A DNA stretch of 64,000 bases, taken from contig JAVSIV010000043.1 of NCBI GenBank assembly GCA_033816765.1, forward strand, positions 1 to 64,000. The letters are read 5' to 3'. Source of the stretch: Nothopassalora personata. Taxonomy: Eukaryota; Ascomycota; Dothideomycetes; Mycosphaerellales; Mycosphaerellaceae. Below are positions 54,801-63,000 of the stretch, one piece after another. The position numbers and the translations under genes were made by a program. Below the pieces are notes generated by a model that searched no databases, was not told the DNA's origin, and saw only the letters and a list, made by a program, of their open reading frames with translations. Position 1 is the stretch's first letter. Every line of letters starts with the position of its first letter.

Positions 54801-56025
54801 TCAAGGCCTCCAACTCAGTCAAGGACTGGTGGTACAGCGGCTTGAAAGGGGGTTTCTTTCCTTCAACGAGATCAATCGCATGCTCAACCCCGTCGGGCAT
54901 CTTGCGCTTCGCCTGCTCATTAGGTGCGTATACATCTCGGAAGTCTGCAAATTCTTCAGGCCACGAGGGGCCCTCTCCTTCAGGTACTGCTGCAGCAATA
55001 GCCCGAACACTCATCGCATAAACCTGCTTTGAGCTCTCGAGATCCTCAAGGAACTCGCGTGCGTCACGCTGCTGAACCGCAGGCGTCTCTGCACCGTAGT
55101 ACCACTGGTCATCCTTATCGGCCTTCACTATCCGATTACGATGCCGCCAGGGTCTACCCAAAATCACTGATGGCCTACCCATAGGCACCGCGTAGCAGAT
55201 GGCGTCACTCACGCGCTCTACTCCCGCGTCATCAGCGAGTCGCAGCCGAACCGCAAAGGCGCCGTAGCAATACCCTGGGTCATGCGCATACGACTCTAAC
55301 TTCGGCAGCCTTGCCCCATCAATGGGTTGCATTTGATGTCGGAGTACATACTCATACGACACTAGGCTGAGATCCGCACAGTCATCCAGGAGAAACGTGG
55401 CCTCGCGAAAGCCCTCACGAGTCTCGACTGCGCCTCGCAAGTGACGCGCTGGACACGCATCCACTCGCCTCAAGGGGTCGACTTCAGGAAAACTCGGACT
55501 CAGGAGCGACCCACTTATGGTCCTCTGCCTTTTCCCTGGTCGCTGCGATGGACACACATCCACTCGCCTCAAGGGGTCGACTTCAGGAAAACTCGGACTC
55601 AGGAGCGACCCACTTCTGGTCCTCTGCCTTTTCCCTGGTCGCTGCGATGGACACACATCCACTCGCCTCAAGGGGTCGACTTCAGGAAAACTCGGACTCA
55701 GGAGCGACCCACTTCTGGTCCTCTGCCTTTTCCCTGGTCGCTGCGATGGACACACATCCACTCGCCTCAAGGGGTCGACTTCAGGAAAACTCGGACTCAG
55801 GAGCGACCCACTTCTGGTCCTCTGCCTTTTCCCTGGTCGCTGCGATGGACACACATCCACTCGCCTCAAGGGGTCGACTTCAGGAAAACTCGGACTCAGG
55901 AGCGACCCACTTCTGGTCCTCTGCCTTTTCCCTGGTCGCTGCGATGGACACACATCCACTCGCCTCAAGGGGTCGACTTCAGGAAAACTCGGACTCAGGA
56001 GCGACCCACTTCTGGTCCTCTGCCT
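51874..56025 (-). CDS. C Pol (protease, RT, RNase H, integrase, chromodomain)
   Basis: Pol is open from the slip site at 56025 to the stop at 51874. Numbering from the first possible start at 55968: five and a half 33-residue repeats (1-166), protease with D195 in LLDDCADLSLVS, RT with catalytic D527/D528 in YLDDILIY, RNase H with D680 in ETDASG, integrase zinc region HX-H...CxxC at about 935-990, catalytic D1015, D1079, E1115 (D-x63-D-x35-E), chromodomain at about 1308-1360 (GEYEVEAVLDRRKRKGK). Protease reads DDC where the sibling I has DNG, so its glycine is lost in C. The fragment lacks its own ATG; translation by -1 frameshift from gag is expected. Confidence 0.9.
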   Translation of the reverse strand, partial: RQRTRSGSLLSPSFPEVDPLRRVDVCPSQRPGKRQRTRSGSLLSPSFPEVDPLRRVDVCPSQRPGKRQRTRSGSLLSPSFPEVDPLRRVDVCPSQRPGKRQRTRSGSLLSPSFPEVDPLRRVDVCPSQRPGKRQRTRSGSLLSPSFPEVDPLRRVDVCPSQRPGKRQRTISGSLLSPSFPEVDPLRRVDACPARHLRGAVETREGFREATFLLDDCADLSLVSYEYVLRHQMQPIDGARLPKLESYAHDPGYCYGAFAVRLRLADDAGVERVSDAICYAVPMGRPSVILGRPWRHRNRIVKADKDDQWYYGAETPAVQQRDAREFLEDLESSKQVYAMSVRAIAAAVPEGEGPSWPEEFADFRDVYAPNEQAKRKMPDGVEHAIDLVEGKKPPFKPLYHQSLTELEALKEYLAQAMEKGWIRRSASEAGAPILFVPKKNGTLRLCVDYRGLNEITVKNRYPLPLISETLDRLSGSRFFTTIDLKDAYHRIPIKRGDEWKTAFRTRYGHYEYLVMPFGLTNAPATFQGYINKALTGLVDDICVVYLDDILIYSETREAHVRAVRAVLERLRKFALFANPKKCHFFQESAEFLGFVVSAAGVSMDRSRVAAIEEWPTPTTFHEVQSFLGFCNFYRRFIEGYSRVCKPLTDLLKGSKDGKKHGPLTWTLSEEQAFRQLKAGFLGAPILRHFDPALRTRVETDASGFAIAGIISQLFGAEWHPIAFYSRKMIPAECNYETHDQELLAVVEAFKHWRPYLEGATHAVRVLVDHANLQGFMTVKQLNGRQARWATFLQSFDFVVEHRPGKTNPADAPSRRSDYAAITQQTSNLLPTLQSKLSFWKESLEGTSEPTVKRVLATCEAMQGGIGAAMAMRRGDLPHQDKPSLPAAVCAAVIQGQAYSSTGELIPLLMKIAQQQDDQCVACLAQAPSARDAKGWHVKDDLVYCGDAIVVPRDHAIRSHLIRMHHDDVLAGHFGRTKTEELLRRNYWWDSLSTDVKQYVQTCRTCQGSKARRHRPYGELQPLPRPERPWQEITMDFITDLPPSTRAGCVYDAILVIVDRYSKMSLYIPTTKTCTAVELARLLRDEVVRHYGVPSGIVSDRGPVFTSQFWSDFCFEARVKRKLSTAFHPQTDGQTERANQTLEQYLRCYCSDNQTEWAEWLAVAEFAANNSIHPTLRMSPFEIAHGWRPEIAPAPTGSRDETQGGGEVPAAVTAASRMRKLRATLEERWKAAAESQARYYNKTHQAKTYRVGDLVLLSTKNLKLAVPKKKMGPKFIGPYRITDAVGSQAYRLALPADSRLHNVFHVSLLEPYIGSDEDGPVPPLANEDGEYEVEAVLDRRKRKGKLQYLVQWKDWPEEYNSWEPAEGLANADRMVAGYEASRRSK

Positions 56026-56040
56026 TTTCCCTGGTCGCTG
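55447..56040 (-). repeat. 99-bp minisatellite at the gag/pol junction of C
   Basis: Six tandem copies of a 99-bp unit, almost identical (one copy has A for C near 55517). 99 bp is 33 codons, so each copy adds RRVDVCPSQRPGKRQ-type sequence in the pol frame without breaking it. Sibling I has no repeat here, so the expansion is recent. Plus-strand long frames here are by-products of the repeat. Confidence 0.95.
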
Positions 56041-57162
56041 CCCTTCTCAGTCAGAGCCTTCGCAGCGTCTACCCTGCGAACCGCTTGCGCGCCACGGTCC
56101 TTCCACAGGTGCCTGTTCGGGCAATCCGTCTTAATGTGACCCTTCTTATGGCATCCATAGCACTCCGCTTTGGTCCTATCAAAGGTCACAGACGATCCGC
56201 CGGCGTCCCGCTGGTAACTCGCACCCGGGTCGCGCGACGCCTGACTATGCTTCTGCTGCTTCGAGCCACGATCGCTTCGCCCTTGGTCGCCCTCAGTCTC
56301 TCGCCTGCGGCGACCATGCTGCCCGCGGTCGTGCCCTCCGCTGCCACGCTCCGTGCTTTCAATGCGCGAAGCCAGGATCACCAGTTCCTCTCTGGTTGTT
56401 GGGATGTCATGAAACTTGACGATTGCGGACCGCAGGCCAGGCGCAAGCTTAGCGAGCATATGTCGCACGCGTTGCGCCTCCGTATAGTCCCCCAACTGAT
56501 CCTCCATGACATCCAGCTTCAGTCGCAAACTGACGCACTGTCTGGTTGTCCTTCTGTTTCACCGCCTCATACTCCAACATCACGTTGAGCACGCGGTTCA
56601 CAGGATCACCGCATGCGTCTCGACAGAACTCCTCAAAGTCCTGGTATGTATACCCTTTAAGGTCAAGGACGCTATGGTTGGCGTGCCATCGCTCACTTGC
56701 CTCTCCGCTTAGGTACATAACCCCATACAGGACCTTTGACTCGTTCGTCACATACGTGCCGCCTGAGAGGGCAAAGACAAGAGAGAGCTCCCTTAGGAAT
56801 ACCCGTGCTTTCTTGATCGAGTCCCCTCTAAAAGGCGTAGGTTCTTTGAGACGCAAACGTGTCGCATGCGATGCGACCGCGCCTCGAGCTGCGATATCAT
56901 CGTCAGTTACTACAGATGGAGGAGGGGGAGGGGGAGTAGGGGATAGTTCTCCGCCGGATTCGCCCTGAGGGTCCGCCGGCGGCACGCTTGCGTCCCGCAA
57001 GATCTCCAACTGTTCAATCTCCCTCTGTATCTCCTTCTCCTCAACCTCTGCCCGAAGGGCATCCCTCCTTGCGACTAAGGCTGCACGCCTCGCTTGTTGC
57101 TGGGCCCTAGGGCTCAGGGGAGCCGCAAGCGTAGCGCTGCTGTCGTCGCGTTCGGACTCCAT
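55995..57162 (-). pseudogene. C gag, one-base insertion
   Basis: ATG at 57162 (MESERDD). Gag core includes LKEPTPFRGDSIKKARVFLREL and a zinc knuckle CYGCHKKGHIKTDC at about 56140-56180. After QFAT the frame shifts: the extra base is the C at 56520 on plus (G on minus). Sibling I reads QFATKLD across this point with no extra base. Downstream of the shift the frame is open to 55995. Unless the shift is programmed or a sequencing error, gag ends early and pol cannot be reached. Coiled-coil N-terminus (RRAALVARRDALRAEVEEKE). Confidence 0.85.
56025..56031 (-). promoter_or_regulatory. -1 ribosomal frameshift site, G GGA AAA
   Basis: On the minus strand GGGAAAA fits the X XXY YYZ rule and is in phase with gag codons (GGA 56030-56028, AAA 56027-56025). 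Slipping back one base enters the pol frame exactly. Gag stops nine codons later (55997-55995). I has GGGAAAA at the same place (42360-42366). Confidence 0.75.
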
Positions 57163-57187
57163 GGCGTGTATGGATTGCAACGAAGAG

Positions 57188-57196
57188 AAGAATTAG
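57188..57196 (-). promoter_or_regulatory. C primer-binding site, self-priming type
   Basis: Minus-strand CTAATTCTT, 3 nt inside the 5' LTR, is the exact reverse complement of AAGAATTAG in the LTR (57256-57264, minus). Nine paired bases. No tRNA 3'-end TGG. Confidence 0.65.
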
Positions 57197-57199
57197 AAC

Positions 57200-57396
57200 T
57201 GTTAAGGGGATGTCGCAATGTATAGCACGCCCACGACCTGCCAGTCGTAGATGAACTAATTCTTGCCTTTTGTTCAAGACGCATCGCGCGTCGCAAGGTG
57301 TACTCATGCGTGTCACGTGCGGCTTGGCAGCCGGTCGCGACCGCATGTCACATGCAAGGCCACATGTAGGGGTTAGCCACTGGGCTGCCCCTTACA
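57200..57396 (-). repeat. C 5' LTR
   Basis: 197 bp, identical by eye to the 3' LTR. I see no TATA box upstream of the primer-site complement. Confidence 0.94.
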
Positions 57397-57401
57397 GTGA
57401 C

Positions 57402-59440
57402 CTTATTTAGGAGCATAGCTAAGTTAATTAACCGATATGGCACATCGCTTCTAGAGGCATTAACCTTCTTTACGACTAGGAACTAGCTATTAGAATATGC
57501 CCCTTATAAGTATTCTAGGATGTTGTTCTTAATCCGGGCTCTAATTATGCGTTTAACGATCGCCCTAAGACTTAGGTACAATCGGATAGGACGTGCCTAC
57601 TATAGCCTATAAGGGACCGTGTTAATCTTCTAAGGTAGCATAACGTCGTACCTAATTTACCTTATGTAACTAAAATCCTAAGCAAGGACTGCCTCCCGGT
57701 TATAGAGCATCTTATCGAATAAGGCCCTTTCTATTAGCAATAGCTTAATGCTAACCTTAATTAAGGTAAGTCGTTCTAGCGTAATCCGGCTATCTCGCTT
57801 AATACTTAAGAATTTCTTAGTTAAGTACTTCCTATCGAACGGACCTTATCCTTTAGGCATCTTAGATTCTAGGTATAGTGCCCTACGCTTCCATTCTATA
57901 TCTCCCCTAACTCGTAATTCTAGGCGTTCGTAAACGCTTGCGTCTACTAGCTTCTTCTTATCCGCCTTACGCTTATACATCGTGAAGACCTACGGCATCC
58001 TAATATTAGCTATATGTTAGCCTACCTATTACTTCCGTGCCTAAGCATTTAATGTAGATTGCCTTAGGATCCCGGAAGGCTTATCCCCTTAAACTAAATA
58101 AACGTTAGTAATAGAATCTCCCTTAAACACGCCTATTCCAATTTCTATAACTCGTTCCTTTACTCTAGTAGTCCTAAGCAATCCTAATAAGTGAGCTAAA
58201 TAGTTGCTAGGCGTTAGAGCCTTGCCGGGTTTCTATAGATGCGTCGTGTCTTCCTATAGATACGTCGTGTCGTAGTAGTATCCGTTTTCCTTACTATAGC
58301 TATTTACCGGTCCCGGGACCGGTAAATTAAAGTCCGAGGTTCCTCCGAGATAGTACGAGAACCTCACTGATTTTATTAAATCCGGCTTTAGTAAGTCGGT
58401 AGGTTAAGCACCGTAACTTAACCTATCCTTCTATTTCCCGACGCTTTTAATAGTTCTTAAAGGGTCCTATACCTATCCGAGCTAACTAGGGCAGTAAATA
58501 TAACACTTTTACCTTTACGGCTAGTAATAGTCCCCTCCTATAAACTATTATCGCAGTTACGGGTAGTAAGTCGCACCTTACGGGCCTACGGACGTCCTAG
58601 GATTATTAGTGAGTTTAGATCCGAGGAGATAAACATATCTACCTAGTAGTAAACCGTAAATACCTAAACATCCAAATTGCCTACAATACCTTTAAACTAG
58701 GCCCGCCCTCTAGCACCTCGAAAGGTAAGCTAAGTACTCGACATTACTAGTAACCTAAACCTATAAGCGTTCCTCTAGCCGATGATATTTACCTCGGAAC
58801 CCTTATTAATTAGGTACCTAATCTAGTTCTTATTTATCCTAAACTCCGCTACTACCTAAGGACTAGGGACTATAGCAAAGTTGTTAAGGACACTAGAGAG
58901 CCCGATTTTCTTAACGTCCTTATATAGCTTAGTAGTAGGGACCGCACCCTTAGAGTAAAGTATAGTTAAATACACTCCGATATACTAGGCCTAACTATCT
59001 TCGCGGAAGACCTCCTTATTATACTTAGGTTTATCTTTATAGGTAACTACTTATCTAGTACGAACCTTAGGATCCTTTCCTATAAGGCGTCGCACTATAG
59101 CGAGCTTCTCCTAAAGAGCGGGGGTGTTAGTAACGCGACCGAAGAGGGTAGCCTCGAACTAGCGACTATATCGAAACTAATCTTAGGCGTTCACATTAGG
59201 AAACGTTATCTAGAGGATCTAATTAATCTAGTAGATAATACCCTCTTCCTTTATAACCGGGCTATTACTAGCTAAACTATATTATCGGACGTAGTTATTA
59301 ATCCTTATAGTCTTAGTATTCCGTATACGCTTCCTTTATACGAAGGGGGCGTTTACGAGACTAATAGGCATATCCTTAGGTAGTCCTTTATTAGCATCGT
59401 TCCCTAATCTATTTACTTAGTATTGACGACTAATGGGTTG
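57402..59440 (-). pseudogene. G gag-pol, protease-side part, RIP-degraded
   Basis: The minus strand matches H 61940-63930 closely: RT start, the palindrome (58302-58327) in the protease-RT linker, and protease reading LINKGSEVNII near 58800 where H has LIDEGSEVNII. The end at 59440 is where H was inserted, in the opposite orientation. Many Gln/Trp-derived stops. Confidence 0.78.
58302..58327. repeat. Family palindrome in G protease-RT linker
   Basis: Perfect 26-bp palindrome, identical to 47520-47545, at the position homologous to 63019-63044 in H. It survived RIP intact because it contains no CA or TG. Confidence 0.9.
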
Positions 59441-59795
59441 TGTTGACCTTGGGTTTGGGTTTGGGAAGGGGTCCTTGGGTCCAACTTGCCCCTTTTTCAT
59501 TTAGGTTTGATTGGACCCAAGGGCAAGCCAGCAGGACCTGGTATGGCTATTGAGATATATATTGCGCAGTTGAGCATTGTAAGCGTAGCATCAAGGCAAC
59601 AATTCAATTCATACCTCTCGAGTAGAGGGTATAGGGGTTTAGGGTCCGCCAATCCTCTTGTTTTATCTGGCTACTGCGCTGCTCGTCACGTGACCTGATT
59701 TCCCGGTCCCAGGACCGGCAAATACCCCTGCTTACGCAAGCACCGCTCCATACCACCACAACTCGGACAGGCCTACATAGGGTGGTTGGTAGACA
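59441..59795 (+). repeat. H 5' LTR
   Basis: TGTTGACC ... GGTAGACA. It starts with four G-runs (59451-59471) able to form a G-quadruplex and contains the palindrome at 59698-59723. A 7-nt complement (ACCACCA) to the bases after the LTR exists but is of low complexity, so the priming mode is unclear. Confidence 0.88.
59698..59723. repeat. Family palindrome in H LTR
   Basis: ATTTCCCGGTCCC then AGGACCGGCAAAT: imperfect form of the 26-bp palindrome. It sits in the second half of the LTR, as in G's LTR. Confidence 0.8.
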
Positions 59796-60020
59796 TTATT
59801 TTGGTGGTCAATGAGGGGGGTTATCAAGTGTACACCCGGTGGCGTATCAGCATCCAGTTTGTAAGGTCAAAATCACGGTTCAAGGTCCAAGGTTCACGGT
59901 CAAGGTCGACTAAGGTCGAAAAACATTCAAGGTCCAAGGTATTCAGCAACAATCACGGTCACAAGGTCCTGTCAAGCAACAACTAGTATCAGCACATTCT
60001 GAAGCAAGCACCACGCAACA
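59796..60020 (+). other. H 5' leader with AAGGTC repeats
   Basis: 225 bp between LTR and gag start. It carries many short copies of AAGGTCNA/CAAGGT (59859-59970). No gene seen. TGGTGGTCAATGA begins 7 nt after the LTR and could pair with a tRNA 3' end. Confidence 0.55.
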
Positions 60021-63000
60021 ATGGATACGGCTGCATCACCAGAAAAACTTAGCACCTTTGCCGACATAGGCAGAGGCTACGAACAGCCTGTGAACCCCAC
60101 GAAAATGGAAGGGGTCTACAGGGATTCTGTCCCTCATGAGGGGATGGAGGAATCGGAGGAAGGGGAAACACCTGAATCTAGTAAAGAAGGGAGAAGCGGA
60201 ACCAGCGCCGCTGAATTGGGTATGGGTGTAGGAATGAACAGCACAATTGGAATGGATGCTATAACTGCCCTCTTTGGACGATTGGCAGTAGCAATGGAAA
60301 ACGCTGGCCCTCGCTTTCCACCTCCAGGAGGTGCTGAGAATCCGTTCTTTGATGGCACCAATGCTACTGAGTTCTGGGAGCGGTTTGGCGACCTAATGGA
60401 CCAGTATCCGCCTCGGGCATCCATTAAGAAGGATGATTTCTGGGGCAGGTTTGAGCGCAATTGCGAAATTACTATCCGGCGTGTGGTCATGAGGCTGCCT
60501 GGGTGGCTCACCAGCAAGGCACGTTTCAGGAGGGCGTTCTTGTCAGAATTCTCAAGGTTTGACGCCCACTCGATGTTGGGGAGTCGGGAATATCTTGAGG
60601 AGATTGTTAGGGCGCAGCAAGGCAAGAGGCCTGAAGAACAAGATGTGAAGGAATTCATCCGCCTATTTGTATCCTCAAGTGACCTAATTGAACCTGAGGA
60701 TTTGGATAACAGCTCCCGGAGTCGCCTTCTCCTTCAGGGATTGCCAGAGGCAGTCGCGAAAGCGGTCTACAAGGCTTGCGGGCTTCACCCAAAGCAACCT
60801 GAGAAGTTCAGGGACTTTCAGAGGATTCTCGATGAAGCTGCTAGCATCGCAGATGGTGAGGAGGGATGGAAAGCTGTGCATACAGATTTCCCTCTTGCTT
60901 TGCCTCAGCTGCACCGCTCAGTCGTGAAGCAAATGCCGCGCCTCAAGCCTGAGATTGACACGCTTAAGAAGGCCACCTCCAGGACTGTTGTTGATGATGA
61001 CCTAATCCAGAAGGTAGCTGAAATGAGCATACGTGCATACCAGCGCGGTCGCGTCGCGGACGCGGGTGCCTTCTACCCGAGCGAGAATCAACGCTCTATG
61101 CAACCAGAGAGGCACGACCCAGACACTGAACTGCAGGTTTACGCAATGCAGCGTCCCCCATCGCAAAATCGCGAACAGTCCAAAGCGATGGATGGTTGTT
61201 GCTACAACTGTGGCAGTTCGAAGCACCAGGCCAGCAATTGTGGGGCGATGAGGTCCTTAATATCCCGGGGCTACGTATACCTCGCCCCGAACAACTGGTG
61301 GTATCTAGGGAAAGAAGGCGATCCACGTCCCGCCAAGTTCAACTTTCGGAGGGACTACAGCAAACCGAAACTGCTCTGCATGCTCCCTCTGCTCGAAGAA
61401 CATTATGGACCGATCGAGTTTGACAACCAGTATGAGATTCCCGCACTGCGTAAGCAATGGATGGGTAGGGACTACGCTGGGGTGACTAAGGTCACGCCTC
61501 CTGATCATTCTAAGCCCCCTCCTAACTTCAGGCATTTAATGGAGTATGGCCCTCAGGACGCGCGGTCTGGCCAAAAGGAGAAGGCTGCTGGGACATATTG
61601 GGTCTCATTCGGAGAAAGTGAAGCGGAGCAGGCAACCGACTTGGGCGAGCTTGACGAGGTATCTGCCTATCCTGTGCAGTCTGACAAAGTGAAAGGGAAG
61701 GCACCCGTAGGTATTCTGAAGAATCCGTACCCGAGGACCCGGTCCTCAGCCCAGGATCTGCGAGCCCGAGCTGAGGCTGCTGAGAAAGTTCGCCTGCAAT
61801 TGGAACAGGAGATCCGGCAAGCTGAGATTGACCAGCAGGAGGTTGAAATGATTGACGAAGTCAGTGCTCAAATGAGCGAAACTCAGTCATCAGCTGAATC
61901 CGGGGTAACCCTAGGAAGGGGAAGTGATGCCCAAGTGAACAGACCAGGGAACGATGCTAACAAAGGACTGCCTAAGGATATGCCTGTTGGTCCCGTGAAC
62001 GCCCCCTTCGCACAAAGGAAGCGTATGCAGAATGCCAAGACTATGAGGATTGACAACTACGTCCGACAGTATGGTTCAGCTGGTGATGGCCCGGTTACAA
62101 AGGAAGAGGGTATCATCTACTGGATTGATCAGATCCTCCAGACAACGTTTCCCAGTGTGAACGCCCAAGATTGGTTTCGATATGGTCGCTGGTTCGAGGC
62201 TGCCCTCTTCGGTCGCGTTGCTAACACCCCCGCTCTTCAGGAGAAGCTCGCTACAGTGCGACGTCTTGCAGGAAAGGACCCTGAGGTTCGCACTGGACAA
62301 GTGGTCACCTGTGAAGATGAACCTGAGTATAATGAGGAGGTCTTCCGCGAAGATGGTCAGGCCCAGTATGTCGGAGTGTATTCAACCATGCTTTGCTCCA
62401 AGGGTGCGGTCCCTGCTGCTGAGCTATATGAGGATGTTGAGAAGATCGGGCTCTCTAGTGTCCTTGACAACTTTGCTATGGTCCCTAGTCCTTGGGTAGT
62501 AGCGGAATTTGGGACGAACAAGAACCAGATCAGGTGCCTAATTGATGAGGGTTCCGAGGTGAATATCATCGGCCAGAGGAACGCTCATAGGTTTGGGTTA
62601 CCAGTAATGTCGAGTGCTCAGCTTGCCTTTCGAGGTGCTGGAGGGCGGGCCCAGTTCAAAGGTGTTGTGGGCAATTTGGATGTTTGGGTATTTGGGGTTC
62701 ACTGCCAAGTGGACATGTTCATCTCCTCGGATCCAAACTCGCCAACAATCCTAGGACGTCCGTGGGCCCGCAAGGTGCGGCTCACTGCCCGTAACTGCGA
62801 TGATGGTTCATGGGAGGGGACTATTGCCAGCCGCAAAGGTGAAAGTGTCATGTTTACTGCCCTAGTTGGCTCGGACAGGTGCAAAACCCTTCAGGAACTA
62901 TTGAAAGCGTCGGGAAATGGAATGGTGGGTTACGGCGCTCAACCCACCGATTTGCTAAAGCCGGGTTTGACAAAATCAGTGAGGTTCTCGCACTATCTCG

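Larger units (their letters stand above)
50471..57396 (-). mobile_element. Young Ty3/gypsy chromovirus C
   Basis: 6926 bp, identical 197-bp LTRs (50471-50667 and 57200-57396), TSD GTGAC. Minus strand: gag, then pol in the -1 frame, ending in a chromodomain. Plus strand beside the left LTR: a three-exon antisense gene. A 99-bp minisatellite sits at the gag/pol junction. No RIP. Despite identical LTRs, gag carries a one-base insertion and protease lacks its glycine, so this copy is probably not autonomous. Confidence 0.94.
43226..59440 (-). mobile_element. RIPed gypsy element G (H family), split by C, cut by H
   Basis: The 3' LTR is at 43226-43572 (TGTCTACTAAC ... GGTTAACA), the RIPed counterpart of H's LTR in reverse. 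Rightward lie a long unknown reading frame, then pol (47660-50465), the C insertion (TSD GTGAC at 50466-50470 and 57397-57401), and the protease-side part of pol (57402-59440). H is inserted head-on in the gag-protease region. The 5' end lies outside the window. Confidence 0.82.

Noticed and set aside
55968..55968. Independent start of C pol at this position
   Set aside because: The codon is TTG within the repeat; the frame is open upstream to the slip site, so frameshifting is the better explanation.
55447..56040. CRISPR-like array
   Set aside because: Contiguous 99-bp units with no spacers, in a eukaryote, inside a coding frame.
55441..56588. Three long plus-strand frames
   Set aside because: They are the 99-bp minisatellite read in other frames; gag and pol lie on the minus strand.
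59451..59471. GGGTTT run as an interstitial telomere
   Set aside because: The unit is TTTGGG, not TTAGGG, and it lies inside an LTR.
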